A stretch of 62,000 nt of DNA from Adiantum capillus-veneris (lineage: Eukaryota > Streptophyta > Polypodiopsida > Polypodiales > Pteridaceae): positions 133,889,182-133,951,181 of the forward strand of contig CM043967.1 of NCBI GenBank assembly GCA_014529385.2. Reading direction: 5' to 3'. A model generated the notes under the pieces. It was not told the DNA's origin. It saw only the letters and a program-made list of their open reading frames with translations, and did no database searches. Each line of letters opens with the position of its first letter. Positions within the stretch are counted from its first letter, which is position 1. Of the stretch, positions 49,903-61,460 are shown one piece after another. A program made the position numbers and the translations under genes.

Positions 49903-50219
49903 CAAGGTCTCTAGCTTTGGATGAAAAAACCCTTGGGGAGTACGTTCAAGAGAAAAACCCAAGCCCCTATACAATGTGAACCAGCAATGATGATGTGAAA
50001 GTGAATTGTGTATCTATGTATAAGTGACTCAGAGATCACAATGTGCAAATGTGGAGTGTGCATAGTGCATGGTACCTATAGGATTACAATGTCATATATA
50101 AAAAGCTATCACAATAGCAGAGAAGCTAATCTAGAAAGAGTGAGGCCAAAGCAACTCCAAGCTCCGAGCACAAGAGGATGAAACGTGACTCGTTGAGGCC
50201 TTGGTAAGAATGTCTGGAA

Positions 50220-51426
50220 TCATCTAGTCACTTGGACAGTGTTCAACCACAATGGTTCCTTTGTGTACTTCATACTTGACCTAATGATAATGGACAGCAA
50301 TGTGCTTTGACTTATTATGTTGAACATAGTCTTTTGCAAGCCTATAGCACTTTGGTTGTCACAGTGGAAGGGTGTGCTAGAAAGAGGAGAGTGGCCAATA
50401 TTAACCAGCATTTGTTGAAACCATATCAGCTCACGAGGTGCAAGTGATGCCGCAATAAATTCTGACTCAATTGTAGAAACTACAACACAACGTTGTTTCT
50501 TGCTGGTCCAAGAAAGAAGACAACCATTTATAAAGAAGAAATTTCTACTAGTAGATCGCATAGATAAATGTGAGCTTGCCCAGTCTACATCTATGTAACC
50601 CAAACGATAAAGAGATTTCATAGAATCCAATGTGAGTTTTCGTCGATAGACCAAACCAAAGTCTGTAGTGCCTTTGAAGTATTTCAATACACGCTTTGCT
50701 GCAGACCAATGCTTAAGAGAAGGACATACAGGATGTTGTCTAAGATAATTAGCAACAAACAGAATATCAGGACGAGTGTTCATGCCAACAAACTGAAGAC
50801 ATCCAATCAAGTTAGCATAAGGTTGATTTGTGACAAGTTGACCGTGATTGTCAGAAGTGTTCTTCATAGAGCTCGCAAGACAAGGTCTGTTCGCTGAATA
50901 TGCTGATTTCATACCAAATTTTTGAATAGTATCTGCTATAAACTTTGACTATCGAAGGAATAAAATACCTTTTGTACGGTTCTGTTGGATCTGAATGCTA
51001 AGACACGAGTGAATCTCTCCAAGATTCACCATATTAAATGCAGATGACAATAACTTTTTCACTTGCTGAAGAAATCTCAAATCATTGGAAACAAGGATGG
51101 TATCATCTACATAAAGAGCAAGAATCACACAACGGCTACCTTGGTGTTTTATGTATAAGTTGGGATCTGAAGAGCAAGAGATGAATCTTTTATAGGTGAG
51201 AAAAAGATTAAATTTTATATACCATGCTTGCGAAGCTTGTTTGAGACCATATAGTGCCTTATGGAGTTGAGCAACAAGGTCTTCTTTACCTAGAATAGCA
51301 AACCATTCTGGTTGTTCCATATAAATTTTTCTCTTCGAAGTCACCGTTAAGAAAAGCAGTTCGCACATCCATTTGATGAGCTTCTAAATCAATTTGAACA
51401 GCAAATGCCAATAAAACTCGAACACT
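50220..51426 (-). pseudogene. Copia-2 RT (carboxy half) and RNase H
   Basis: Minus strand: DLEAHQMDV-like start, YMEQPEWFAILG, HKALYGLKQASQAWY, and the RT box LYVDDTILVSNDL (51368-50949). After a TAG (CGA-TAG, where copia-3 has CGA-CAG) it continues with LIGCLQFVGMNTRPDILF, GYIDVDWASS (RNase H first Asp), STIESEFIAASLAPRE and HCDNQSAIGL. A one-base loss near 50340 then shifts the frame before the final block, which also has a TAG. RT and RNase H motifs remain recognisable; not functional. Confidence 0.9.
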
Positions 51427-51839
51427 CATTAGGAGAAATATGAACCTTGCATGGGCATTGTAAGGAATCCTAATTTTTAGGGATTAAGGCTAATGTTGTG
51501 TAGGGTTAAGGGGACAAGGGCATTCAAGAAGCTAGTTTTGAGTAGACTTTTCTAGCCTTTTTTTAAACACATGTAAGGTGTGGACCTAGGAGGTCACTTT
51601 CTCTCTCTAGCTTTTGGAAAGTGAAGGGAGTAAAGGGGTGTGGCCACATCAGCAAAAACGTGGGTCACTAAGAGCCAAAATTTGACTTTTTTTCAAAAAA
51701 GTTATTTTTACTTATTTTTGACTTAAAATTCCATCCCAACATATATACACATCAAAAAATCAATTTTTGACATTTTTTTAAACCTACAAACACTAAAAGT
51801 CCATTTTTTCAAAAAAAAAATCACCCCCAAAAAAAAAAC

Positions 51840-52080
51840 CTTTGTTCTCTCCTCCTCCTTCCTCCTCTCTCCCTCTCCTCTCCCTCCCTACCCCCTTCTC
51901 TCCTCTTCCTCCCCTCTCTCTCCCTCTCCCCCCTCTGCCCCCTTCTCTCCTCCCATGTTCCTCTCCTCTCCCTCCCTACCCCCTTCTCTCCTCCTCCTCC
52001 CCTCTCTCTCCCTCTCCCCCTCTGTCCCCTTCTCTCCTCCCATCTTCCTCTTTCTCCCTCCCCCCTCTTTCTTTTCATTC
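51840..52080. repeat. Pyrimidine-rich CTCCTCC/CCCTCTCC tract
   Basis: Includes a duplicated block CTCTCCCTCCCTACCCCCTTCTCTCCTC (about 51874 and 51964). Long frames on both strands across it (51821-52521) are compositional. Confidence 0.85.
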
Positions 52081-53880
52081 TTTGCTTTCTCACGCAACAA
52101 CTGCCATGGTGCTCACGGACATCACAAATCGTATCCCTCCACCACCATGTACTCCACACAACAAAAGTGTACATATTGCTTGTCCGCAGTGTTTGCACCG
52201 AAGGCCGCACGTGAGGGTGAGCAGAGGTCATCCCAAGATCGTCATACTGTCGGTGAGACGAATGTGTATGGTTCTTCAATATCTTGGGAGCGGATAAGTA
52301 GGCTTGTTAGGCTATTGCAATTGGTTGTGTATGGGTGCAGGTGCTTCTTTGCATTCATGGATGCACGAATGTCAAGCTCTTCAGCTCAAAACAGTGGCAT
52401 TACAAGAAACAGTGGGTGCAGGTTAGAGAGGTCAAGTGTCACCACTTTTCCTCTAAAAAAACCTTCTTTGTTACATCTTGCAGGTAGGTGCTTCAAATCC
52501 ATCCTTATTAGAGGTGGGTAATCTCATCCTAATGCAAGAATGGCTCAAGGAACTAGCATAACATGAAGCTTTTACGGTGGCACAAAGCTCTCCTCAAGAA
52601 ATGTGGCTCCCACTACACCAAAAATCACTATGCTAACATGGAGAGATCCCTAGTAGGACAATACAACAACTTTTCATCAGCAGCACACCCTTTCCTAACA
52701 TGAGGGCACCCCCACCAGAGATATTTTTATATGATAGGTCACCCCATGAGCATACCATGTCATGGAATGGATGTAAGAACTATGACTGCACTACCCCTTG
52801 GAAGTTGTTCACGAATGTATGTTAATCAAAGTTAATGAGAAGAAGTTTGGACTTTTTTGTTTGTTGATGTATAAGAGCACTCTTGGTCTACCATATTTTA
52901 GATTGTTTGATAAGTTAAATAAGATTTGTAGTCATTTAAAGTGTCATTTTTTTTTTGGTAAGATTGTACATGAGAAGACATGATAAAGTACAAGAGATCT
53001 TGATGGAATAAACCTCGATGAGATTCCCACCATGCACTTGTGACACCATACCTCTCCTTGAACCCTTTGACTTCTATCGTTGTGAGGAGTCCAATGGGGG
53101 GCTATTTTCAAATTTTTAGCATAACTTTTTTTGGAAGGAAATTTTGGTTATTCTAAAGTTTTTACACAGTCTAGGAGTTCATTCTGATTGTTTTTCTTCA
53201 GTTTCAAATTTTGACTGAGTACACTCCTTGGAAGCCACTTTTGAAGGTGTTAGGGCGAGATTTTGGGAAAGTTTTGTATGTAGGAAATACAGTCCTTAAC
53301 ACAATAAAAAACAATGGTTCTTTGAGTATTTTCAGATTCCATGGTTTTAATGCTCGTTGGAGCCCGTAGATTAAGAAAAAAGTTAAAAATGTATGTTTTA
53401 CATCATTTTTAAATAAATTGTCAACTTGCACGTTGATTTCTAGAGAATGCGAGCAAGATATGATTTTGTCTCATCACATGATGGTCGAAGAATGCGATGA
53501 GATGAACAAATTCATGTGAGACAAGCCCAGACAGATTCGGAGCCGATTGAAATCTAGAAGCTGTTGAAAACAACCGAAAAGTTCAACACTTAAATAATTA
53601 TAAAAAAAAAACGTAACATTTGAATCATGGCCATGCATCAAAAATATGCTCACACGGTGAAGGAGGTGCTTCAAAGCTATGGAAATCAGTATAAAATGCA
53701 AGCAATAGCGTTGGAGGCTATTCAGGAAGTTGTAGAGGCTCACATCATTTCAGATGACTTTGCAATGACAAAATGATTAAGAGTTGTGTCTACTGTCTCC
53801 ATAGTGATTTGGCTTTTCGGTTTATCCATGTGTTTTAAGTTAAGTGGTTTTGGCCATGAAGAGTTAAATTTAAATCAAAT
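52081..53880. other. Interior of the TIR element, no recognised gene
   Basis: Mixed sequence. A plus-strand frame starting MVLTDITNRIPPPPCT (52106) is short and unlike any family I know. The rest is AT-rich and without long frames. Confidence 0.5.
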
Positions 53881-54668
53881 ATTAACATTTTTGCCATCCT
53901 AAGGGGCAAACAAAGCTAGAAAATGCAAAAAAAAGGGTGGCCACAAGGACGCGCAGATGGTCCATCCAGCAGTTTTGGATAGCTCATCTGCGCGCCCTTG
54001 TGGCCACCCTTTTTTTTGCATTTTCTAGCTTTGTTTGCCCCTTAGGATAGCAAAAATGTTAATAGCTGATGAAACTAGATGTTTATGTAGCATGAGACTA
54101 GATTTTTATATTGCCCAATGTGATTTGGCCTTTTGGTGCAGGGAGCTAGTAAGTTGAGTTGAAGGAAGGCATAATGTGCTTGAAAAGTTAAATTTTACAT
54201 TCATCTCACCTTTTCCAAGGTCCTGGAGTGCAACAATAGCCTAATTATGCAAAAAAAAGGGTGGCCACAAGGGCGCGCAGATGGCCCATCCAACATTTTT
54301 GGATGGCTCACCTGCGCGCCCTTGTGGCCACCCTTTTTTTTGCATTATATGGACTTGTCTGCCCCTTATAATAGCAAGAATGTTAATATTTGATGAAACC
54401 AGATGTTTATGCAGCATGAGACTAGATTTTTATACCGTCCAATGTGATTTGGCCTTTTGGTGCAGGGAACTAGTAAGTTGAGTTGAAGGAAGGCATAATG
54501 TGCTTGAAAAGTTCAATTTTAGGTTCATCTCATCTTTTCCAGGGTTCTGGAGTGCAGCAATAGCCTAATTATGCAAAAAAAGGGTGGCCACAAGGGCCCA
54601 CATATGGCCCATCTAGCAGTTTTGGATGGCTCACTACGCGCGCTTGTGGCCACCCCTTTTTTTGCACT
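53881..54668. repeat. Array of three long hairpins, 323-bp period
   Basis: Hairpins at 53881-54063, 54248-54345 and 54571-54668 share the core GCAAAAAAAAGGGTGGCCACAAGG and its inverted copy CCTTGTGGCCACCC...TTTTTTGC. Hairpin 1 has arms of about 84 bp with only a few mismatches and a loop of about 12 bp; hairpins 2 and 3 have arms of about 45 bp, hairpin 3 being more degenerate. The 225-bp spacers between them are also repeats of each other (GATGTTTATG, GACTAGATTTTTATA, GGTGCAGGGA, GAAGGAAGGCATAATGTGC). Confidence 0.9.
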
Positions 54669-56903
54669 ATATGGCCTTGTCTGCACCCCAGGAGACCAAT
54701 TTTTTTTTAGATTAAGTGAAAGAAAATCTTTATGCAACATGACAGTACAAATTCCACTTCTTTTCACTCAGATGTAATTAGAGCTCCCCCCCCCCTTTCT
54801 TTGTGTTCAAAGGTCCGGAGCATTCACTATGTAAAATTTTCCTATATCACGTGCGTTCACTAGAATGGATTAAAAGTATCCCTTATAGGCCTTATCTACA
54901 CATGTTTCTGCAACTTTACAAGAATATAAAATCCCTTCTGTTGAACACATGTGCTATGTTACATATACTTTAGTGAACTCCCCATGTCAACGGCCTCACA
55001 AATCCTGTGCACTAAACATTAAACACTAGAAATCGACCAAACAAGGAGCCAATTTTTACTTCCTTGTGTCCACCTAGTGTTCTTGTGAAACATTGCTAAT
55101 GATATATATTCAACATCCCCAAATGAGGACATCGTGAGAAAGTTTATGATCCACTTTAATAAGAATAACCATTAATGATTAAACTGAAATCAAAATATTG
55201 ATTGAATTTCTTCAAGGTGGAGTGATTAAGACTTGCGACTTGAATCATCGTACAGGCAAATCAAAATATCCATAAAAGTAAACAATATTTCTCAGATCTG
55301 TATGAAACTTCAGTAATCTAAATTAAATACTCTCACTCAATGCGACACCATTTAACAAAAAAACATATTTATATTACATTTATAGAGGAATCCAGTCTCA
55401 TGAAAAATAATTACAAATGGAGACAATGTTGTTGCTGTTACGCTTATCTTACAAGTATTTGTCTTCCTCATCTAGAGATTCATATACACTTGAGTATTTG
55501 TGTGTTTATGACACTAGGGAAGATAGTAGTACTATATGGATGGCTTCTATGAGAGCTCCTAGAGAGTCCCTATTGGTTCAAGATTCTAAAAAACACCTAC
55601 TATTCTTATCAAAATCTTTTAACATGGTAGTGAAAGGTTCCTCAAGGAACAAAAATAGAGTGATTTCCATCTCTGCACATGGTTGCTTTCTCATGTCCTC
55701 TTAAAACAAGTTGAATCTATAAGTAAACAAAAGATTATGTGAGCACAAAGTTATAAAGTACAAAATGATATCATTCCAATTATCTAATGACAATTATACG
55801 AAGAATAAATTACAAGAAAAATCTTTGACGACTCTTTATAGATAACACAACTTACTTACATTGTGAGACTCAAATCACATGCTACACAACTATAGATGGC
55901 GCACCAAAGTCATCAACAAAATAACACCACCCAGTGTTATGAGGTGTGAAGCCTAAACACTGAGATCCATAAAGAGGTTAATTCTCTCTAGCATGATAAA
56001 CTTAAAGATGGAGATGATCTTAAGATCTGAATGTAAGCTACAAGGGTAGTTTTCTTACCATTCTATCTTTATGTTGGAGATGAACCCTTGCAATGCCCAC
56101 GCGATATTCACACCTCCTATTGTTGTGATATGCAACTCATGTGAGCTCATACTTTTGCCACCTTCGGCAGTAGAGGTTTCTATGTAGTGTGAGTGAATGA
56201 AAGTAGAAGGAGTAGAATCTTGTTTCATGTTGTAATGGAGATGAGAGAAGGGAGAGGAGCTAGCTTGGTGTGAAACTATGTGGTGGGTAAGGGGAAGAGA
56301 TGGAGGAGGAGCTTGCTTGCTGCTACAATGGAGGTGGGAGAAAGCTAGCAGAGAGATAATGATGGACTATAGGGGGTGCATGTGGTTGTTGCAGCAATGG
56401 AGAGCTTTGAAAAAGGTTTGTAGAGAGAGAAAAACACTTTTTAGCTATAGAATAGGTTTGGAAAGACTTTGGAGGGTGAAAATGATGTTTTGATTTGTTT
56501 TTTTAAAAAATCAATTTTTTGGATTTTTTAGTGCACGTTTTTAACTTTTGAAGGTCAAAAATACTTTTTTGACCATGAAATAGGTTTGGGGACCTTTTAA
56601 GGAGGGAAAACTTGAAATTTGAAATTTTTTGAAAATTTGAAATTTTTTGAAAATTTGAAATTTTTAGTGTATTTTTAAATCCGGGCCAAAAAGTGGGGGA
56701 AAAGAGGTCAAAGTGGTTCCCCCCCCCCCCCCCCCCGCCCTTTTTCCCCTAGCCACCTCCCTTACCTTCTCACTAGGTAAGAGACAATTAAGAGGTGTAA
56801 GGCTACCTTGTCCCCCTACTTTTTTGAGGGTATAGAGTGTGTCCACCACCCTCTTCCTATTGGCTGACCTCTAATTAACCTTAATCCCAAAGGGCCCCTA
56901 GAG
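54669..56903. other. Interior of the TIR element, no recognised gene
   Basis: AT-rich. Short plus-strand frames at 55340-55704 and 56278-56493 lack recognisable domains. A 20-bp repeat (GAAATTTTTTGAAAATTT) occurs three times at about 56610-56665. A run of C (56720-56737) is a likely assembly-sensitive point. Confidence 0.5.
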
Positions 56904-56923
56904 GGTTCATATTTTTCCTAATG

Positions 56924-57600
56924 TTGTAAAGCGAACAATTGGTGAAAAGGTCTCTTGATCATCAAGACCAGCTACTCGGGAGCAACCTTTTGTAACTAAA
57001 TGTGCCTTGAACTTGTCAAAAGATCCATCCACTTTTACTTTTGTCTTATACACCCACTTACACTTAATAGTTGTACGACCAGGAGGTAGTTCAGTTAGTA
57101 TCCATGTACCTTTAGAGATAAGAGAATCGTACTTTACTTCCATACCCTCTTGCCATTGATCCTTTTGTGGTGAAGAGATAGCTTCATCATAAGTAACGTG
57201 ATCTTTAGAAGTAGAGAAAGCATTATGAACAATATCGTCATCATAAACATGACATGAGCCATGCTCAAAATTGATAGGCAGATCACAAAATTATCAATAT
57301 CATCATTGGCAAAATTTGGAATGGATGGTTGTGAAGAGAAAAGATGCACTCTAGGAAGAGTTTCATCACCTGAAAGAAATGGAAAAGCCTGAAGAAATGA
57401 TTTAGTATTATCAAAATCATCCATGGACCATGAGCCTCCCATAAACTGTTCGTTAAAAGTAGCATCATGATTCACAATTACTTTCTTGGAAGAAGGATCA
57501 TAGAATTTGTAGCCTTTGGAAGTGTTAGAATATCCAATAAAAATAACTTTAAGACCAAGAGCATCAAGCTTTGTTCGCATTTCTTTGGGAATATGAATAT
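56924..57600 (-). pseudogene. Copia-2 integrase end and start of RT
   Basis: Minus strand: VIFIGYSNTSKGYKFYDPSS (integrase C-terminal/GKGY-like), MGGSWSMDDFD linker, then after frame changes EVKYDSLISKGTWILTELPP and KCKWVYKTKVKVDGSFDKFK, the beginning of RT, ending at FSPIVRFTT where the TIR element entered. Very similar to copia-3 60810-61450, with frameshifts near 57290. Confidence 0.9.
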
Positions 57601-57655
57601 AAACAATACATCCAAAGGTTCAAAAATGAGATACAGAAGGAATGCCACTTGTCCA

Positions 57656-57798
57656 TGTTGGAGCTATATATGGCTCACTCTACTGAACTTGGTCTCACCT
57701 ATATATTTGTATCTTGTCCTCAATATGAATCAGTCTTTGGGAGCGTATATGGTGTGTCTCTTGTCTCGTCTCTCTCTCTTTCTCTCTACATCTCAACA
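57656..57798 (+). repeat. Copia-3 5-prime LTR (143 bp)
   Basis: Starts TGTTGGAGCTATATATGG and ends CATCTCAACA, with TGTTG/CAACA as short inverted ends. It has a CT-rich 3-prime part. A remnant of the same LTR is at 49768-49902 in inverse orientation. Confidence 0.85.
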
Positions 57799-57810
57799 TG
57801 GTATCAGAGC
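57799..57810 (+). other. Copia-3 primer binding site
   Basis: TGGTATCAGAGC directly adjoins the LTR; complementary to initiator tRNA-Met. Confidence 0.95.
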
Positions 57811-58565
57811 GGTAACGATCACGCGCCGATTCAATTCATGGTGACAACAGTATGTGTATGCGATTCGCATGTAAGATTCAAAATTGTTACAAATTTTATT
57901 TTTGAGCGTTGATTCTTGTTAACTGTGGTTGTTTTGTGTTAAGAAGAATATGATTAGTGTTTTATGTGGCGTTTATTTATAATCAATCTAATCGTTGATT
58001 ACGTTTTCTTGTTAATGACACCCTGAACTTCATCTCAATTTTTCTTGCTGTTCTGCTCAAAATTTGGAGAAACGGGAAAAGCACAATGGAGCATGGCGCA
58101 ATGGCACTTTTCATCCAAAACTTGTTCGTCTCCTCGAGCTCTTCGATTTGAGTTCTAGGTTTGCGTCAATCGGAGTTCGCAGCAGAAAGTTATGCTGTTT
58201 TTACTGCAATAGAGCTTGACGCAGCTTTCTTCGTCCTCCTTCTTCGTGAAGCGTCCGCGATCGTTTTTCTTATTTTGGCGTTAACTTTTTCAAGAAGATT
58301 TAGCTTTTTTCTATTCGTATTGTGGCCGTCAATCTTGCGTCTCACGCCACTCTATTTTGAGGACTCGTTTATTATTAACGTCTCCTTTACCCTGTCTTTT
58401 TTGGGTGACGTCTCTCACATCTTTGGACGTTCCTTGAGCATCCTTCTTACGTTTATCGTTGACAGAACGCAATACTCATATCTCTCTCATTCTCAATTGC
58501 GGCCTTCACCATATATGGTGTGCAGATTCTGCGATCTTATCTTATACGTCTTCTCGCAACAAGAT
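57811..58565 (+). other. Copia-3 leader
   Basis: About 0.75 kb between primer site and the gag ATG. The gag frame happens to be open back to 58161, but copia gag proteins of this type start at the ATG at 58566. Confidence 0.75.
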
Positions 58566-59003
58566 ATGGCTATGAATATTTTCGTCAACGGCTTTCCTTC
58601 TGGCCAACTGTCTGTTCCTCCTTTCCAAGGTCAAGGATTTCCAGGCTGGAAAGCCAAGATGTTGTTAATTCTTGAAGGCGATGAACTCTCCGATGTTGTT
58701 CTTGGAAATCGTGTTTGTCCGCCTCAGCCTGTTGATACGGATAATGATAACGTGCTTATCACTGAAGGACCTATATTTGAAGATTGGAATGTTGCCTATA
58801 CGGATTGGCAACGACGTGATAAAGCAGCTCGTCGGTATATTCTTTCTGCTCTTACTGATTCCCTTTTTCTTGATATGTATGAACTGCCTACTTCCCATGA
58901 CGTATGGAAGTACCTTATTGCAAACTTTCAGAAGAAATCTGTTACAGAAATACTTTATTTGAGAGGGTAGCTTAACAAGTTACAATATGAAGTTGGCCTT
59001 GCC
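58566..59003 (+). pseudogene. Copia-3 gag, first part (TAG at 58968)
   Basis: ATG 58566 (MAMNIFVNGFPSG). The copia gag region includes FQGQGFPGWKAKMLLILEGD, WQRRDKAARRYILSAL and ELPTSHDVWKYL. A TAG at 58968-58970 interrupts the same frame that continues as LNKLQYEVGLAMTGHIE into the pol frame. Only one nonsense codon separates it from a full gag. Confidence 0.9.
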
Positions 59004-61460
59004 ATGACGGGACATATTGAGTCTTTCAAATCTATTATTAATCAACTTGCTGCTGCCGGTGATCCTGTTCCACAAAAGCAACTGATTACACTTCTCCTTG
59101 ATACGGTGAAGGACTCTTCTTATGATAACATTGTTACTATTCTCTCTAATAAAGATGGTCTTGATTTCGACCAAGCTTGCATGTCTTTAATTGAATACTC
59201 TCAACGTCAAGAACGTCGGAATGCTGGTCACGATACAGCTATGATTTCACAAGAGGAGAGTGAGTCACAACAGATGGAACGTGCTTTTTATGCTCGAAGG
59301 CGTCCATTTCAACGAGGAAACCGCAGAGGTGGCCGTAGCGGTAATATTTTCTCTCGTCTCAAATTTCCTAATAAGCAATGTTCTTACTGCAACAGAAATG
59401 GCCATACTGAAGATTATTGTTGGGCACGTCAATATGATGAAGAACACAATATTACCACAAAACAACCACGTTTATCTAGAGACTCTTCTTCTTCTTCTTG
59501 TGAATATTGCGGACGATCTGATCATCCCACTCATATGTGCTATAAGCGTCGATTCGACACAGATCGGAATAGAGCATATGCTACTGAACATCGAAACAAC
59601 ATTGTACCAGAAACAAGCTGCGTCCTATGTTCAGTTGCTCCAGACAGAATACTTCATGTACGTGATGGATCACTTTTTATTGTCGATTCTGGTGCTACAG
59701 GAAATATGACATATCAGTCTAAGTGGCTCCATAACTATCATCCACTGCCAGTTCAACGTGTTGTTTATTTTGCTGATGATACTACTTGTCAAGTAAAGGG
59801 TATTGGAGACTTATATCTTGGTACCTTATCTTCTTCCACTCGAATTTTGCGAGGAGTATTACATGTACCAGATCTTCAACGTAATCTTCTTTCAGTTGCT
59901 AGACTTGTTGATCTTGGTCTGTTTGTTGGATTTGATTATACCAAATGCCGAATTGAGAAAGATGGACAGACTATAGCCACTGCTCCTCGAAACGGTAATT
60001 TATTTGAACTCTCTCTCAACGATGCTGTAGCAAATATTGTCACTGCTCCAGGTGATCATGATTGCAAAGTATGGCATCACCGTTTTGTTCATGCTGATTT
60101 CTCAAAACTCCTTGATCTTCAACGTCGTGATCTTGTTCATGGCATGGATCTTAAAGCCCATCCCCATATGGGAATTTGTGAATTTTGTGCTCTTGGGAAA
60201 CACAATCGTAAACCCTTTCCTCTTTCAAATACAACTCATTCTCATGACATCTTGGATCTTGTTCATACTGATATATGTGGACCTCTACCTTCTTCGAGAT
60301 CACAATATCGCTACTTCATTACTTTCATTGATGATTTCTCAAGGTATACGACTGTATTTTTACTTAGACAAAAATCTGAAGCCTTATCTGTTTTCAAACA
60401 ATTCCACAAGGCTGCGGAACTTCAAACTGGTCGTCGCCTTAAGAAGCTTCGTAGTGACAATGGAGGCGAATATGTTTCTCGAGAGTTTGTGAGTTACTGT
60501 GCTGACACTGGAATTCATCATGAACACACTATTCCATATTCGCCTCAACAGAATGGTGTTGCTGAACGAAATAATCGCACTATTCTCAATGCTGTAAGAT
60601 GTATGCTGATTCATTCTGGCTTATCTCGTGTTTTCTGGGCTGAAGCTATTTTGACAGCAACATTTATTCAGAATCATCTTCCTACTACTGCACCCTCTGG
60701 TAAGATACCCATCACAGCATGGACAGGTGACATTCCTTCTGTATCTCATTTTCGAACCTTTGGATGTATTGCTTATATTCATGTTCCCAAAGAAACACGA
60801 ACAAAGCTTGATGCTCCTGGTCTTAAAGTTATTTTTATTGGATATTCTGACACTTCCAAAGGCTACAAATTCTATGACCCTTCCTCCAAGAAAGTAACTG
60901 TGAATCGTGATGCTACTTTTAACGAACAGCTTATGGGAGGCTCATGGTCCATGGATGATTCTGATGATACTAAATCATTGCTTCAGGCTTTTCCATTTCT
61001 TTCAGAAGATGAAACACTTCCTATAGAGCAACTTTCCTCCTCACAACCATCCATTCCAAATGTTGCCAATGATGATATTGATATTTTTGTTGATCTGCCT
61101 ATTGATTTTGAACATGGCTCATGTCATGTTTATGATGACGATATTGCTGATAATGCTTTTTCTACTTCTGAAGATCCCGTTACTTATGATGAAGCTATCT
61201 CTTCACCACAAAAGGATCAATGGCAAGAGGCTATGGAAGCAGAGTACGATTCTCTTATCTCTAAAGGTACATGGATACTAACTGAATTACCTCCTGGTCG
61301 TACAGCTATTAAATGTAAGTGGGTGTATAAAACAAAAGTAAAAGCAGATGGATCTTTTGACAAGTTCAAGGCGCGTTTAGTTGCAAAAGGTTACTCCCAA
61401 GTAGCTGGTGTTGATTATCAAGAGACTTTTTCACCAGTTGTTCGCATTACAAGTGTTTGA
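59004..61460 (+). pseudogene. Copia-3 gag end, protease, integrase, start of RT
   Basis: 818 open codons. Gag end MTGHIESFKSIINQL. Two zinc knuckles, CSYCNRNGHTEDYC and CEYCGRSDHPTHMC, both C-x2-C-x4-H-x4-C. Protease LFIVDSGATGNMT. GAG-pre-integrase VWHHRFVHADFSK to CEFCALGKH. Integrase core with Asp in HTDICGPL, Asp in RSDNGGEY and Glu in NGVAERNNR, all intact. Then VIFIGYSDTSKGYKFYDPSS and the RT start FKARLVAKGYSQVAGVDYQE. It ends at a TGA (61458-61460) where copia-2 keeps CGA, a C-to-T change. Confidence 0.93.

Larger units (their letters stand above)
51427..56923. mobile_element. 5.5-kb element of unknown family with 20-bp terminal inverted repeats
   Basis: It interrupts copia-2 exactly where copia-3 is continuous (CTCAAACACTTGTAATGCG on the complementary strand). 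The left end CATTAGGAGAAATATGAACC (51427-51446) and the right end GGTTCATATTTTTCCTAATG (56904-56923) are inverted repeats with one mismatch. About 40 bp further in, GGGATTAAGGCTAAT and ATTAACCTTAATCCC are again complementary. No clear target duplication can be read from the flanks. No transposase is recognisable; frames at 55340-55704 are short and unfamiliar. It carries a CT-rich tract, a hairpin array and a poly-C run. Best read as a non-autonomous DNA transposon; superfamily unknown. Confidence 0.65.
49768..57655 (-). mobile_element. Copia-2 relic, minus strand, split by a TIR element
   Basis: The relic belongs to the same family as copia-3 at 57656. On the plus strand, from the left: LTR remnant (49768-49902), 3-prime untranslated part, RNase H and RT (50220-51426), foreign insertion (51427-56923), then RT start and integrase end (56924-57655). 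Copia-3 entered at 57655/57656, so the upstream part of copia-2 would lie beyond the right edge. The coding frame has a TAG where copia-3 has CAG (about 50950) and a frameshift near 50340. Confidence 0.9.

Noticed and set aside
51821-52521. Overlapping frames on both strands (Pro/Ser/Leu-rich or Arg/Glu/Gly-rich)
   Set aside because: Both arise from CTCCTCC-type repeats; no domain and no start context.
51427-56923. Helitron
   Set aside because: The element has clear terminal inverted repeats and no TC...CTRR ends or 3-prime hairpin.
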